NCBI RefSeq assembly: GCF_029395675.1
Contig: NZ_CP115184.1
Span: 434,001 to 498,000, forward strand
DNA from: Janibacter cremeus
GTDB taxonomy: Bacteria > Actinomycetota > Actinomycetes > Actinomycetales > Dermatophilaceae
DNA length: 64,000 bases
Direction: 5' to 3'
Made by a program: the position numbers and the translations under genes. This document shows positions 16,937 through 26,620 of this stretch, piece by piece (the stretch's first letter is position 1; every line of letters begins with the position of its first letter). The notes beneath the pieces were generated by a model. The model did not search any database. It was not told the origin of the DNA and was given only the letters and a program-made list of their open reading frames with translations.

Positions 16937-19828
16937 ATGACCGAGACCGCCGGCAAGTCCAGCGCACGTCGCGGCTCCCGCACGAACAAGGGGCTGACGA
17001 TCGAGCGCATCCACACCACCGAGGGCGTGCACCCGTACGACGAGGTGACGTGGGAGAAGCGTGACGTCGTCCAGCAGAACTGGAAGACCGGCGCGACGAT
17101 CTTCGAGCAGCGCGGGGTCGAGTTCCCCGACTTCTGGTCGTTGAACGCCTCGACGATCGTGACGACGAAGTACTTCCGGGGCGCCCTGGGCACCCCGGAG
17201 CGCGAGACCGGTCTGAAGCAGCTCATCGACCGCGTCGTGCTCACCTACGTCAAGGCCGGCAAGGACAACGGCTACTTCGCCACCGACACCGACGCCGAGA
17301 TCTTCGAGCACGAGCTGACGTACGCCCTGCTCCACCAGATCTTCAGCTTCAACTCCCCGGTGTGGTTCAACGTCGGCACGCAGAGCCCGCAGCAGGTCAG
17401 CGCCTGCTTCATCCTCTCCGTCGACGACTCCATGGACTCGATCCTCAACTGGTACAAGGAGGAGGGCTTCATCTTCAAGGGCGGCTCCGGCGCCGGCCTG
17501 AACCTCTCCCGTATCCGCTCCTCCAAGGAGTTGCTCTCCTCCGGTGGCACCGCCTCCGGCCCGGTCTCCTTCATGCGTGGTGCCGACGCCTCCGCCGGCA
17601 CGATCAAGTCCGGTGGCGCGACCCGTCGCGCGGCGAAGATGGTCGTCCTGGACGTCGACCACCCGGACATCGAGGAGTTCGTCGAGACCAAGGCCCGCGA
17701 GGAGCACAAGATCCGTGCGCTGCGTGACGCCGGCTTCGACATGGACCTCGGCGGCGCGGACATCACCTCCGTGCAGTACCAGAACGCGAACAACTCGGTG
17801 CGCGTCAACGACGAGTTCATGCGTGCGGTCGAGGACGGGACCGAGTTCGGTCTGAAGTCGCGCACCGACGGCTCGGTCATCGAGAGCGTCGACGCCCGCG
17901 AGCTCATGGGCAAGATCGCCCAGGCCGCGTGGGAGTGCGCCGACCCGGGCATCCAGTACGACGACACGATCAACGACTGGCACACCAACCCCGAGTCGGG
18001 TCGGATCACCGCGTCGAACCCCTGCAGCGAGTACATGTCCCTGGACAACTCCTCCTGCAACCTCGCCTCGCTGAACCTGCTGAAGTTCCTCGGCGACGAC
18101 GACACCTTCGACGCCGAGCGCTTCCAGAAGGTCGCCGAGCTGGTCATCACCGCGATGGACATCTCCATCTGCTTCGCGGACTTCCCGACGGACCCGATCG
18201 GTGACACCACGCGCGACTACCGCCAGCTGGGCATCGGCTACGCCAACCTCGGCGCGCTGCTGATGGCGACCGGTCACGGTTACGACTCCGACGGCGGTCG
18301 TGCCCTCGCGGCGTCGATCACCTCGCTGCTCACCGGTGCCTCCTACAAGCGCTCCGCGGAGCTCGCCGGCATCGTCGGCCCGTACAACGGCTACGCCCGC
18401 AACGCCGACGCGCACAAGCGCGTCATGCGCAAGCACCAGGCCGCCAACGACGAGATCCGCACGCTGCACACGATGGACCGCTCGATCCACAAGGCGGCCA
18501 CCAAGGCCTGGGACGCGGTCGTCAAGGTCGGCGAGAAGAACGGCTACCGCAACGCCCAGGCGTCGGTGCTCGCTCCCACCGGGACCATCGGCTTCATGAT
18601 GGACTGCGACACCACCGGTATCGAGCCGGACTTCTCGCTGGTGAAGTTCAAGAAGCTCGTCGGTGGCGGCTCCATGCAGATCGTCAACCTGACGATCCCG
18701 CGTGCGCTGAAGCTGCTCGGCTACACCGAGGAGACGTCCGAGGCGATCGTCGAGTACATCGCCGACAAGGGTCACGTCATCGACGCCCCGGGTCTGAAGC
18801 CGGAGCACTACGAGGTCTTCGACACCGCCATGGGTGAGCGCGCCATCGCGCCGATGGGCCACGTGCGGATGATGGCCGCGGTGCAGCCCTTCCTCTCCGG
18901 TGCGATCTCCAAGACGGTCAACCTGCCGGAGAGCGCCACGGTCGAGGAGATCGCGGACGTCTACTCCGAGGGCTGGAAGCTCGGCCTGAAGGCGCTGGCG
19001 GTCTACCGCGACAACTGCAAGGTCGGTCAGCCGCTGTCCGACGGTGGGTCCACGGCGAAGGGGGCCAAGGCGGACGCCGAGGCCGCTGCGGCGGAGTCCG
19101 CGAAGGTCGTCGAGTACCGCCCGCTGCGTCGTCGCCTCCCGAAGCGTCGCACCTCGCAGACCACGAGCTTCGCCGTGGGCGGGGCCGAGGGGTACCTGAC
19201 CGCCGGCACCTACGAGGACGGCGAGCTGGGCGAGATCTTCCTGAAGTTCGGCAAGCAGGGCTCGACCCTGGCCGGTCTGATGGATGCCTTCTCCATCGCG
19301 ATCTCGATCGCGCTGCAGCACGGTGTGCCGCTGGAGACCTACGTCGAGAAGTTCACCAACCTGCGCTTCGAGCCGGCCGGTATGACGGACGACCCGGACG
19401 TGCGGATGGCGCAGTCGATCATGGACTACGTCTTCCGTCGCCTCGCGCTGGACTACCTGGACTTCGACACCCGGTCCTTCATGGGCATCCACACCGCCGA
19501 CGAGCGGTCGCGCCAGCTGGAGACCGGCTCGTACGCCCCGTCGTCCTCCGACGAGGACGAGGACTACGACGACGAGTCCTACAGCCAGACCGTGGCCACC
19601 ACCGAGGCCCGGCCGGCCGCCAAGGAGGAGTCGACCGACACCTCCGGTACCGGCAGCGCCTCCGCACGGGAGGCCGACGCCACGATCCACTCCTCGGCCG
19701 AGCTCATGGAGAAGCTCCAGGGCAAGGCCTCGGACGCCCCGATGTGCATGACCTGCGGGACCAAGATGCGCCCCGCCGGCTCCTGCTACGTCTGCGAGGG
19801 TTGCGGCTCGACCAGCGGTTGCAGCTGA
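16937..19828 (+). CDS. nrdJ: Vitamin B12-dependent (class II) ribonucleotide reductase
   Basis: 963 residues. Class II RNR reduces ribonucleotides to deoxyribonucleotides with adenosylcobalamin as radical source. Visible parts: SACFILSVDDSM with the first active-site Cys, SGGTASGPVSFMRG, PCSEYMSLDNSSCNLASLN with the radical-site Cys, APTGTIGFMMDCDTTGIEP, and the C-terminal redox tail MCMTCGTKMRPAG plus CYVCEGCGSTSGCS, which regenerates the active-site disulfide. An acidic linker lies at about 855-890. The start MTETAGKS follows GAGGAGAGAAGAG. It is the second gene after nrdR. The frame extending back to 16469 overlaps nrdR out of phase and is not real. Confidence 0.97.
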   Translation: MTETAGKSSARRGSRTNKGLTIERIHTTEGVHPYDEVTWEKRDVVQQNWKTGATIFEQRGVEFPDFWSLNASTIVTTKYFRGALGTPERETGLKQLIDRVVLTYVKAGKDNGYFATDTDAEIFEHELTYALLHQIFSFNSPVWFNVGTQSPQQVSACFILSVDDSMDSILNWYKEEGFIFKGGSGAGLNLSRIRSSKELLSSGGTASGPVSFMRGADASAGTIKSGGATRRAAKMVVLDVDHPDIEEFVETKAREEHKIRALRDAGFDMDLGGADITSVQYQNANNSVRVNDEFMRAVEDGTEFGLKSRTDGSVIESVDARELMGKIAQAAWECADPGIQYDDTINDWHTNPESGRITASNPCSEYMSLDNSSCNLASLNLLKFLGDDDTFDAERFQKVAELVITAMDISICFADFPTDPIGDTTRDYRQLGIGYANLGALLMATGHGYDSDGGRALAASITSLLTGASYKRSAELAGIVGPYNGYARNADAHKRVMRKHQAANDEIRTLHTMDRSIHKAATKAWDAVVKVGEKNGYRNAQASVLAPTGTIGFMMDCDTTGIEPDFSLVKFKKLVGGGSMQIVNLTIPRALKLLGYTEETSEAIVEYIADKGHVIDAPGLKPEHYEVFDTAMGERAIAPMGHVRMMAAVQPFLSGAISKTVNLPESATVEEIADVYSEGWKLGLKALAVYRDNCKVGQPLSDGGSTAKGAKADAEAAAAESAKVVEYRPLRRRLPKRRTSQTTSFAVGGAEGYLTAGTYEDGELGEIFLKFGKQGSTLAGLMDAFSIAISIALQHGVPLETYVEKFTNLRFEPAGMTDDPDVRMAQSIMDYVFRRLALDYLDFDTRSFMGIHTADERSRQLETGSYAPSSSDEDEDYDDESYSQTVATTEARPAAKEESTDTSGTGSASAREADATIHSSAELMEKLQGKASDAPMCMTCGTKMRPAGSCYVCEGCGSTSGCS

Positions 19829-19841
19829 TCCGCTGAGTGAC

Positions 19842-19885
19842 TGACAGTGGCCCCCGACTCCACACGGAGTCGGGGGCCACTGTCA
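19842..19885. terminator. Strong bidirectional terminator
   Basis: A perfect 20-bp stem with an ACAC loop (19842-19861 with 19866-19885) between nrdJ and vsr, which converge. Its inner part is GC-rich and it can work in both directions. It marks the left edge of the foreign defence operon and insulates nrdJ from it. Confidence 0.92.
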
Positions 19886-19894
19886 CTTCAGAGA

Positions 19895-20338
19895 TCAGTG
19901 TTTCTGACGACGCAGAAGCCCTCGGTAGGTCTCCTCGATGAGATCCGCCGCATCACTCGGCGGTACGTGCTCCCACAGTCGGAGGACGGTCCAACCAAGA
20001 TCGGCAAGGCGCCGATCGGTGTCACGGTCTCGTTGCTCATTGATCGACAATTTCCATAACCACCAGTCTCGGTTCGACTTGGGAGTGGTGCCGTGGACCG
20101 GGCAGCTATGCCAGAAGCAGCCATCGACGAGCACTGCCAGCTTCACGCGTGTGAAGGCCAGGTCCACTCGTCGTCGTGGCAGACCGCTGATCCGATGTTG
20201 TATCCGAAACCGGAGCCCCCGTGCATGAAGGTGCTGTCGGATACGGACTTCCGGCGCGGTGCCCTCCCTCGCTTGCCGGGAGAAGCGCCGACTGACGACG
20301 GCGTCTGGCCGTCGTCGGGGTGGTGGCGTGATCGACAT
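19895..20338 (-). CDS. vsr: Very short patch repair endonuclease Vsr
   Basis: 147 residues. Vsr nicks 5' of a T:G mismatch left when 5-methylcytosine deaminates. The PD-(D/E)xK-type core is clear: RRVDLAFTRVKLAVLVDGCFWHSCPVH (Asp59 is the metal ligand; FWH at 75-77), then WWLWKLSINEQRDRDTDRRL and TVLRLWEH. Vsr enzymes accompany C5-cytosine methyltransferases, and one lies at the other end of this operon (33089-34213). It is the last gene, 15 bp after the nuclease. A TAGCCT box 8 nt before the ATG might allow separate expression, but this is weak. The gene ends against the strong terminator shared with nrdJ. Confidence 0.95.
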   Translation of the reverse strand: MSITPPPRRRPDAVVSRRFSRQAREGTAPEVRIRQHLHARGLRFRIQHRISGLPRRRVDLAFTRVKLAVLVDGCFWHSCPVHGTTPKSNRDWWLWKLSINEQRDRDTDRRLADLGWTVLRLWEHVPPSDAADLIEETYRGLLRRQKH

Positions 20339-20353
20339 CGTTGACGAGGCTAC

Positions 20354-21673
20354 TCAGCTGGTGAGGATCTCCATCGGTCTCCGGCTCGTGACCTCGGACT
20401 GGTAACGCTCTGAGACATGCTCCAAGAGAGCGTCGAGGTCACCGCTGAACGACTGCTGCACGATGCGATCGATCGTCTCGACGAGCTTCAAGCCCGGCAC
20501 CAGCATCACGGGGTACTCGTCGTCCACGATCTCGACTTGTGCTTGCTTCGAGAAGTGGCCCGTTGTGACGTATACGCCGATCCAGCCACGTCGCAGCCTC
20601 GCGACGAGCCGTGCAACCTGATCTGGACTGACGCCGGAGCTAGGGAGCACGCACTTGGCTTGGCCGAGGACGACCAACGGCGCCTTGCCGTGGCCGATGC
20701 CAACATCGAGGCGGCCAACGAAGTCCATGCCACCGTCACCGCCAGCGCGAGTGAGCCATCCTGCCGTGTACGTGTGTCCCTGCTCGCCGAGGAGCTCACC
20801 CGCAACCATTGAGGCGAGGTACTCGAAGGAGTGTTTTTGACCGTCGAAGAAGCGATACGTCCTCGCGAGCAGATCCCCGTACTTGGAGCCTGCGACGGGC
20901 AGTTGCTCTTCGCGGCTGCGAACACGGCTGCTCATGACGCGACGCCGAATTCGTGGGAGCGCGGCTCGACCGTCCTTGACCCAGCGCTTCCAAGATTCGG
21001 GGGCGCGCTCGAGAGCCTGGCTCGCATTGAGCCGCGGGTCCCGTCGGTCATCGATCCACGACCAGTCGAGCTCATCGTCACGGCCGAGCGAGATGACGTT
21101 CAGGTCGAGGGCCAGGTTCGGAAAGCTTCGTCCTGTGACGGGATCCCGTTGGACTACGTACTCCAAGCGCTCGATCAGGGCCACCCCACAGAAGTCGATA
21201 AAACCCTTGTCGCGTCGCCGTCCATCTACGTACTCGCTGCGCCCGGCGAACACAAGGAGAGGCTCGGCCTGTAGCCGTTCATCGCGATCTGTTGAACCGT
21301 GACGGGACCAGGCATCGATGAGTGCCTTGTTCCCCCGCGTAGACCCCAGCGGGCCAGCGGTGGTCGCCTTGTGGTCCCCGAAGTACCGGATGTGCCCGTG
21401 GTCCAGATCGAACTCGTCATGCCAAGGCGTCTCCAACGACCCGGCCTTCCAGGGGCTGGACCGTATCGCGATGGCAGGCCGCCTCTGGCCATCGAGGGCC
21501 TTGACATGCTGGACCGCATTGATCCCGCTCTCCAGGATGATCCGTCGTTGATCATCACGCGCGCCCTGCGCGAAGTAGTGAAAGTTGAGGTATCCCTCAA
21601 AGATCGGGTCGGCGTTGGCCTTCTTCGCGTATCGAAGTGTCTCCCCGAACTGGAGCAACTTTGGGGTCGACAT
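20354..21673 (-). CDS. Mrr-type restriction endonuclease of the defence operon
   Basis: 439 residues. The C-terminal third is an Mrr-like PD-(D/E)xK nuclease: GGDGGMDFVG at residues 311-320 and GQAK at 337-340 (Asp and Gln-x-Lys of the active site), preceded by the helical segment EYLASMVAGELL. The N-terminal 250 residues are probably a DNA-recognition domain; they contain WHDEFDLDHGHIRYFGDHK and a long charged insert. This two-part layout resembles AspBHI/MspJI-like modification-dependent enzymes, though that comparison is from memory and unproven. It is 59 bp after drmB with no strong ribosome site. Alternatively it could cleave unmodified DNA as partner of the operon's methyltransferase. 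The frame upstream of 21673 is antisense to nothing conserved and starts inside drmB. Confidence 0.78.
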   Translation of the reverse strand: MSTPKLLQFGETLRYAKKANADPIFEGYLNFHYFAQGARDDQRRIILESGINAVQHVKALDGQRRPAIAIRSSPWKAGSLETPWHDEFDLDHGHIRYFGDHKATTAGPLGSTRGNKALIDAWSRHGSTDRDERLQAEPLLVFAGRSEYVDGRRRDKGFIDFCGVALIERLEYVVQRDPVTGRSFPNLALDLNVISLGRDDELDWSWIDDRRDPRLNASQALERAPESWKRWVKDGRAALPRIRRRVMSSRVRSREEQLPVAGSKYGDLLARTYRFFDGQKHSFEYLASMVAGELLGEQGHTYTAGWLTRAGGDGGMDFVGRLDVGIGHGKAPLVVLGQAKCVLPSSGVSPDQVARLVARLRRGWIGVYVTTGHFSKQAQVEIVDDEYPVMLVPGLKLVETIDRIVQQSFSGDLDALLEHVSERYQSEVTSRRPMEILTS

Positions 21674-21732
21674 GGGCCGAGCTAAGCATCTACTTGGTTG
21701 CGTGTGAAGGAGGCACCCCGGAACCCGGGCAT

Positions 21733-23451
21733 TCAGTGGCCTCCTGAGGCAAGGGCGGAGAAGAGTCCAGCACCGGCACTCTCTGTTGTACCAACGAGGG
21801 TGCCCCGGTCCAGCACGAGATTGAACCCTTCGCAACTGGTCTCTGGGAGTAGGAGGCAAGCGTGGCAGGCAGCGAGGTTGAGACCGTCCACGCCAGATGG
21901 TCCGGATTCCAAACACACAGGGTCAGACGTGCACCAGCTTGCGCGTTGAAGGGCAGACGCCAGGACGGCAGCGAACCTGTGCGGATCGCTGAGCGCAGCC
22001 AAGCCACCCAGGCTGCCAGCACTATCGGCTGTCGCAGTGTAGATCAGGATCCCGCTCTGGTCGCCATCGGTATAGAGCCGCTCACGCAGTGAAGCTGTTG
22101 GATACCCGGCGGTCAGCGAGCATTCATCGATTAGTGCATGTGCTAGCGAGTGGAGGACAAGCCGCTTCGCGCTCACATCTAGCCCACTGGCCATGGACTG
22201 CGGCGACAGTTGGTCCTGTGCCTCGAGGAGGCTTCTAACTCTGCCAACGGCGAAGGGGCTGTCGCTCCACGCGTTTAGCTGGCCAGTGTCGAGTCGGAGG
22301 AAAATGCCTTCGCCGAGAACCTCCAGCGCTGGGAGCCACCTGACATCCGCGGAGGCCAGGGGCGCCCGACGCGTTTCCTGATCCTTGTCGGACTCGACGG
22401 TCATCGGTGTGACTCGGGAGAAGCCAGCAAGAGCCCGAACCTCGCGTAGGCGAGAGACACGAGAGACCTGGGCAATTACCGGTGGTAGTTGTGCAGACGA
22501 GATGTCCACCTTGGCACAAAGGAACTCGTCGGTCCCCAGACCCTCCGTCAGACCGTTAACCAAGGCGCGGTACTCCTCGGCACGTAGGTCCTGCTGCGAG
22601 GGCCTTTCACCGCTTGCCGCAGGGGTGCGCAGTTCGAGAATGGCAGCCGCGACATCATCGGCAGTGCATCCTTCTGGCGGCTTGAACATCGATGCAAGCG
22701 CCACTGGGTCTGCGGTGGGGGTCGCATCTCGAAACTTTCGCGCGGCAAATGCCCGTGCGCGAGAACGGACTGACGGGATGGAGATCGCCGACCTCGTCTC
22801 GGCGAACCATGCATTCGATGAACCGCGCTGCAGGGTCCTGAGGGCCCCGGAGCACGATTCACTTTCAGCATTGGGTAACCAGGGGCGTTGACCGGAGCAT
22901 CCCTTGATGTCCTTCAAGGCCGTGAAGTCGAATGACCCGAACATCGAGCGCTTTTGACCGCAACTGCACTCCACGATGACGTCGGACAAGCTGGAGGACT
23001 TGCCTCGTGTTGTGAAGCGCAGGTCGTGCCCTTCGGCGCGCACATATTCGCCTTGGTGAACCCACGAGCGATACGGGAAGTCTTCGATGTGGCCATTTTC
23101 GCAGCACACGATGAATCGGGAGGGGGAGACCTTGGCGTTACAGGCTTTGCACCGACGCGAGTCGTTTGCAAGTGACCAGTGGGGTGCCAGGCTGCGACAG
23201 TCAGGACAAAAGGCCCACTCAGGGAAGCGAACTACTGGTATGTCACCCGCCTTGCGCCCTGCTGCCGGAGACCGGAACTCGGCTACCCCCAGACTCGCGG
23301 CAAGCCGAGGCTCGAACACCTGTGGCCCCTCGGGCCAGTCGTCCAACCCGCAGATCATCATGCTGTCGCTCTCCGTTGGGAAGAGAGAGCCGACACCATA
23401 GGTAGTCACCAGGCTCGTACGGCGTGCCTGGCCTACAAACTTACTTGCCAC
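21733..23451 (-). CDS. drmB: DrmB (DUF1998) DISARM protein
   Basis: 572 residues from GTG (MASKFVGQARRTSL). The N-terminal half has a zinc-ribbon-like array (FCPDC, CKACNAK, CCENGHIEDFPYRSW, ECSCGQK). The DUF1998 domain covers about 431-560: HSLAHALIDECSLTAGYPTAS, GILIYTATADSAGSLGGL, and a Cys-rich end with WCTSDPVCLES, CHACLLLPETSC and FNLVLDR. In DISARM, DrmB forms a complex with DrmA and stimulates its DNA translocation. The start overlaps the drmA stop by 11 nt and has GGAGGAATC before it, so the two proteins are translated together. The Cys positions look complete, with no frameshift. Confidence 0.92.
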   Translation of the reverse strand: MASKFVGQARRTSLVTTYGVGSLFPTESDSMMICGLDDWPEGPQVFEPRLAASLGVAEFRSPAAGRKAGDIPVVRFPEWAFCPDCRSLAPHWSLANDSRRCKACNAKVSPSRFIVCCENGHIEDFPYRSWVHQGEYVRAEGHDLRFTTRGKSSSLSDVIVECSCGQKRSMFGSFDFTALKDIKGCSGQRPWLPNAESESCSGALRTLQRGSSNAWFAETRSAISIPSVRSRARAFAARKFRDATPTADPVALASMFKPPEGCTADDVAAAILELRTPAASGERPSQQDLRAEEYRALVNGLTEGLGTDEFLCAKVDISSAQLPPVIAQVSRVSRLREVRALAGFSRVTPMTVESDKDQETRRAPLASADVRWLPALEVLGEGIFLRLDTGQLNAWSDSPFAVGRVRSLLEAQDQLSPQSMASGLDVSAKRLVLHSLAHALIDECSLTAGYPTASLRERLYTDGDQSGILIYTATADSAGSLGGLAALSDPHRFAAVLASALQRASWCTSDPVCLESGPSGVDGLNLAACHACLLLPETSCEGFNLVLDRGTLVGTTESAGAGLFSALASGGH

Positions 23452-26400
23452 GATTCCTCCGTCGGCGAACTAGAAACAACTTGGACTCAGCATCGACGTC
23501 TCGCATGCTCGTCAGAGTGGGCCATGGTGGATCCGTCACTGGGAAGTTCGCTTCGTCGTCGTGGTCGGCTACGACCGAAGATGCGTCCTTGAGTAGAGCG
23601 CCAACCTTTCGGTCGTACCAACCCGCATAGTGCGTGAGCGACTCGTCAGAGAGCCATCGTTCGATGAGCTCATTAAGCTCGTCCTCGATGACGTCGGGCG
23701 ACTCGTCCGGTGGGTAGACCTCCTCGTTCTCCAGGATCTGCTCAGCTCGATCCACGATGCGGGACGCGATGCTCTGGAGCTCGTGCTCCCAGTCCACGGC
23801 CGCGCCCGCAGAGCCATCAGGCATCGCCTCTGGGATCAAGAGGCGCGCCATTGACACCAGCACGCCGTGCAGGGCCCGATCGCGAGCACGAGGTGCCAAT
23901 GGCGTGGCCCCGGTGGCCTCCACATGCCGGTAGATCATTTGGTGATAGCCGGTGAAGTTCTCGAAGTGGGAGAGGTCTCGGGTTCTGGCGGCGTTATAGA
24001 CCGTCACGACCAGACCAGGCCTGCGACGACCGACTCGGGAAGTTGCTTGAATGTACTCTGAACTGGTCTGAGGCTGTCCCATAACTGCCATCAGGCCAAG
24101 GCGGTCCACGTCGACGCCAACGGAGATCATGTTCGTAGCCAGTACAACGTCGGCGGCTTGGTCGTCCCCACGATGCCTTTCGAGGATCTCAAGTTCCTCG
24201 GGAATCTCCGAGGACTTCTTCCGGGAAGTCATCTCGCGTGGCTGGTCCAGTTCCCGGACCTTTTCGTTGCGACGCTCTGCAATGACATGCATGTGTCCGG
24301 GAACATCATCGATCACCTGCATGTAAGCACCCCCAAGAACTCGAAGGCTATTGAAATAGCCAAGAAGGGTCCAGTAGAGATCCGCATCATCGGATTCTTC
24401 TTGAACCGCTGCTGCGCTCTGGAGCAGCGACGCGTAGACGCGGACCATCAGGGTCGTATGACTTGTGCCGGCGCCCATAACTCCTAGATAGGCCCTGGAC
24501 CCCTTCTCGTCCCGAGATGCCTCGATAGCAAAATACGAGTCTTTTTGAGTGCGCCCAGGTGGCGGGAATTGCCGTGCCTGGCGGGCAAAGACAGCCTTGA
24601 CCTGTGCGCTAGCACGACGGATCGTCGCGGTTGAGGCTACGACCTTGGGTGGTGCAGGGCGTGAGCATGCGGCGTCGACCGCCATCTCATACAGACCCAC
24701 TACGGTGCCGAGCGGACCACTGATGAGATGCAGCTCGTCCTGGATGATGAGATCCGGGGGGATGGTGGAACCGGGGCCGTTTGTCTTGGCGTCGGTACCA
24801 AAGAGTGCCCCGACCTCGTGCTTCCACGGCATCATCGCGAACTTGTCGACAGTGGCGATGAGGAGCGAAGGTCGTTCGCGATACACGTCCTCGTCAACGA
24901 TGTTGACGGGTAGGCCGTTGCGGAAACGGCAGCCAGCGAATGCGCAACGGACCACCATTTTTTCATCGTCCACGATCGTGTAGTTCTCGTGAGTGAGCTC
25001 AGTTCCGCACCAAGGACATTGGCGCAGTTGGACTGGATCTGCGCGATCCTCTTCGACATCGGCTCGCCCGTTCCTAGCGGCCTGCAGTGCCTTCTTGGCG
25101 TCCTTGACCGTGTTGGGAGTCGAGGCCTGGCCGACCCAGAGGCCGATCGAGATGCTCTTGCTTTTCGGGATCTCGCGTACGCGGAGACTCTCTAGCGCGC
25201 AGATCAGTCCCGTAGCTCGCTGATACTGCTGGAGTGTCAAGAGACGCAGCGTGTACCGCATCAGAACGGACACGCCCGCATCGTTAGGATTCCGCAAACG
25301 CCGCAACATGATGCTGATGGCGACCAGACCCAAGTACGCCTCGGTCTTACCGCCACCTGTGGGGAACCAGAGAAGATCTGCTAAGCGCCGGTCGGGAGAG
25401 GATGGCTCACACAAGCCTTCTAGGTTCAGCAAGATGAAGGCCAATTGGAAAGGGCGCCACGAGGCATCCGTATTGCTCGGTGGATCTCCGACGCCACCGT
25501 TGCGGTGAAATTCCTGGCGGCTTCGCTGCTCGGACATGGCTTCGTTCATGAGACGGAACGAGGACGCGATCGCTTGATCGCTGTCCAGCAATTCGATGCC
25601 GCGACGGATCCGTCGGGCGGCCACTCGGGCCTCGGCCTGGTGTCGCCTCAATGCCTCGACGTCTTGGGTTGATAGCTCAGCCACGTCTTGATCGAGTTGT
25701 TCGATCCATCGCTCGTAGTCGTCGGCCAGAACCGCGAGGCCAGAGAAGTCAGTGGTCTTGGCCAGAGAGGACATGGCCAAGTCGAGCGCAGCGATGCCGC
25801 CAGGATTACTGAGCAACAGTTCATGGGTAGGCAGGAAAGTGGTCGAGAGTTCTGTCGGAGCCTGGGAGCTTGCACCCCACTCGACAGCACAACCATGACC
25901 GATCGCGTAGGTGTTGACGTCGCCGAAGAGCAGACGCTGCGAGTGCACCTCGTCGTCGTCGAGGCCCGCCACGACCACGTCCGGTCGCGCACACAGAACG
26001 CCTTCTTTGGCCTTAACGTAGACCTGCGGGTTGAACCAACAGCGTGCGGGCCTTTCTTCCCACGTCGCTTCTGCGGTGTTGACTAGCGCGATCGTCACTG
26101 AGACGACTCCATCTTGCGGTGAGCGCACGACGGTCCGCATTTCCAAGCCTGCGACAAGTGTGCGGCGATCAGATCCCACCTGCGAACAGTCGAGGTCGGC
26201 TGCCTCAAAAGCCAGGCCCTCACGCGACCACACGGGCTCGTCGCCGACGGTAGACCGAAGGTATCGAGACGCGGTCGGAGCAAGAGTCACGCGTGAACCT
26301 CGTTCAAGGTTTACGGCGAATGTCAGGCCCATCGTGCGTGGGTGACGCACCTGCGCGAGGGCTACGACCGGGTCGTCCTGGCCATCCGTGGTCCGGGCGC

Positions 26401-26617
26401 CTGCATCCCCGTCCTGAGTGGTGTCCAGCCCGTCGGCGTCGATGCCTTCTGCGCTGGAAGTTTCCGTGGTAGCTCGACCGGGGTACAGGACGCCGACGAC
26501 GAACCTCGACAGGGGGTCCTCGCTCATCTGTTCGTCGGATTCGCCGCCCAAGAGGTCCTCGTATAGGCGTTGAACCATGAACTCACGCGTTTTGTAAGCG
26601 CCCAACAGGTCGGCCAT
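23441..26617 (-). CDS. drmA: DrmA DISARM helicase
   Basis: 1058 residues. Large SF2-like helicase of the DISARM type. Order: N-terminal domain to about 400, Walker A FPTGGGKTEAYLG (418-430), YTLRLLTLQQYQR, a zinc-ribbon (CPWCGTELT ... CAFAGCRF) inserted near 565-600, the motif II equivalent IIQDELHLISG, ASTATIRRA, and helicase C motifs DVVLATNMISVGVDVDRLG, EYIQATSRVGRR and SHFENFTGYHQMIYR. DrmA binds single-stranded DNA and translocates during phage exclusion in known DISARM. GGAG lies 8 nt before the ATG; the gene is 3 bp after the UvrD gene and overlaps drmB by 11 nt. Coding appears intact. Confidence 0.92.
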   Translation of the reverse strand: MADLLGAYKTREFMVQRLYEDLLGGESDEQMSEDPLSRFVVGVLYPGRATTETSSAEGIDADGLDTTQDGDAGARTTDGQDDPVVALAQVRHPRTMGLTFAVNLERGSRVTLAPTASRYLRSTVGDEPVWSREGLAFEAADLDCSQVGSDRRTLVAGLEMRTVVRSPQDGVVSVTIALVNTAEATWEERPARCWFNPQVYVKAKEGVLCARPDVVVAGLDDDEVHSQRLLFGDVNTYAIGHGCAVEWGASSQAPTELSTTFLPTHELLLSNPGGIAALDLAMSSLAKTTDFSGLAVLADDYERWIEQLDQDVAELSTQDVEALRRHQAEARVAARRIRRGIELLDSDQAIASSFRLMNEAMSEQRSRQEFHRNGGVGDPPSNTDASWRPFQLAFILLNLEGLCEPSSPDRRLADLLWFPTGGGKTEAYLGLVAISIMLRRLRNPNDAGVSVLMRYTLRLLTLQQYQRATGLICALESLRVREIPKSKSISIGLWVGQASTPNTVKDAKKALQAARNGRADVEEDRADPVQLRQCPWCGTELTHENYTIVDDEKMVVRCAFAGCRFRNGLPVNIVDEDVYRERPSLLIATVDKFAMMPWKHEVGALFGTDAKTNGPGSTIPPDLIIQDELHLISGPLGTVVGLYEMAVDAACSRPAPPKVVASTATIRRASAQVKAVFARQARQFPPPGRTQKDSYFAIEASRDEKGSRAYLGVMGAGTSHTTLMVRVYASLLQSAAAVQEESDDADLYWTLLGYFNSLRVLGGAYMQVIDDVPGHMHVIAERRNEKVRELDQPREMTSRKKSSEIPEELEILERHRGDDQAADVVLATNMISVGVDVDRLGLMAVMGQPQTSSEYIQATSRVGRRRPGLVVTVYNAARTRDLSHFENFTGYHQMIYRHVEATGATPLAPRARDRALHGVLVSMARLLIPEAMPDGSAGAAVDWEHELQSIASRIVDRAEQILENEEVYPPDESPDVIEDELNELIERWLSDESLTHYAGWYDRKVGALLKDASSVVADHDDEANFPVTDPPWPTLTSMRDVDAESKLFLVRRRRNRGK

Positions 26618-26620
26618 AAG

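Noticed and set aside
16760..19690. 976-codon reverse frame opposite nrdJ
   Set aside because: No domain signature; nrdJ is unambiguous on the plus strand.
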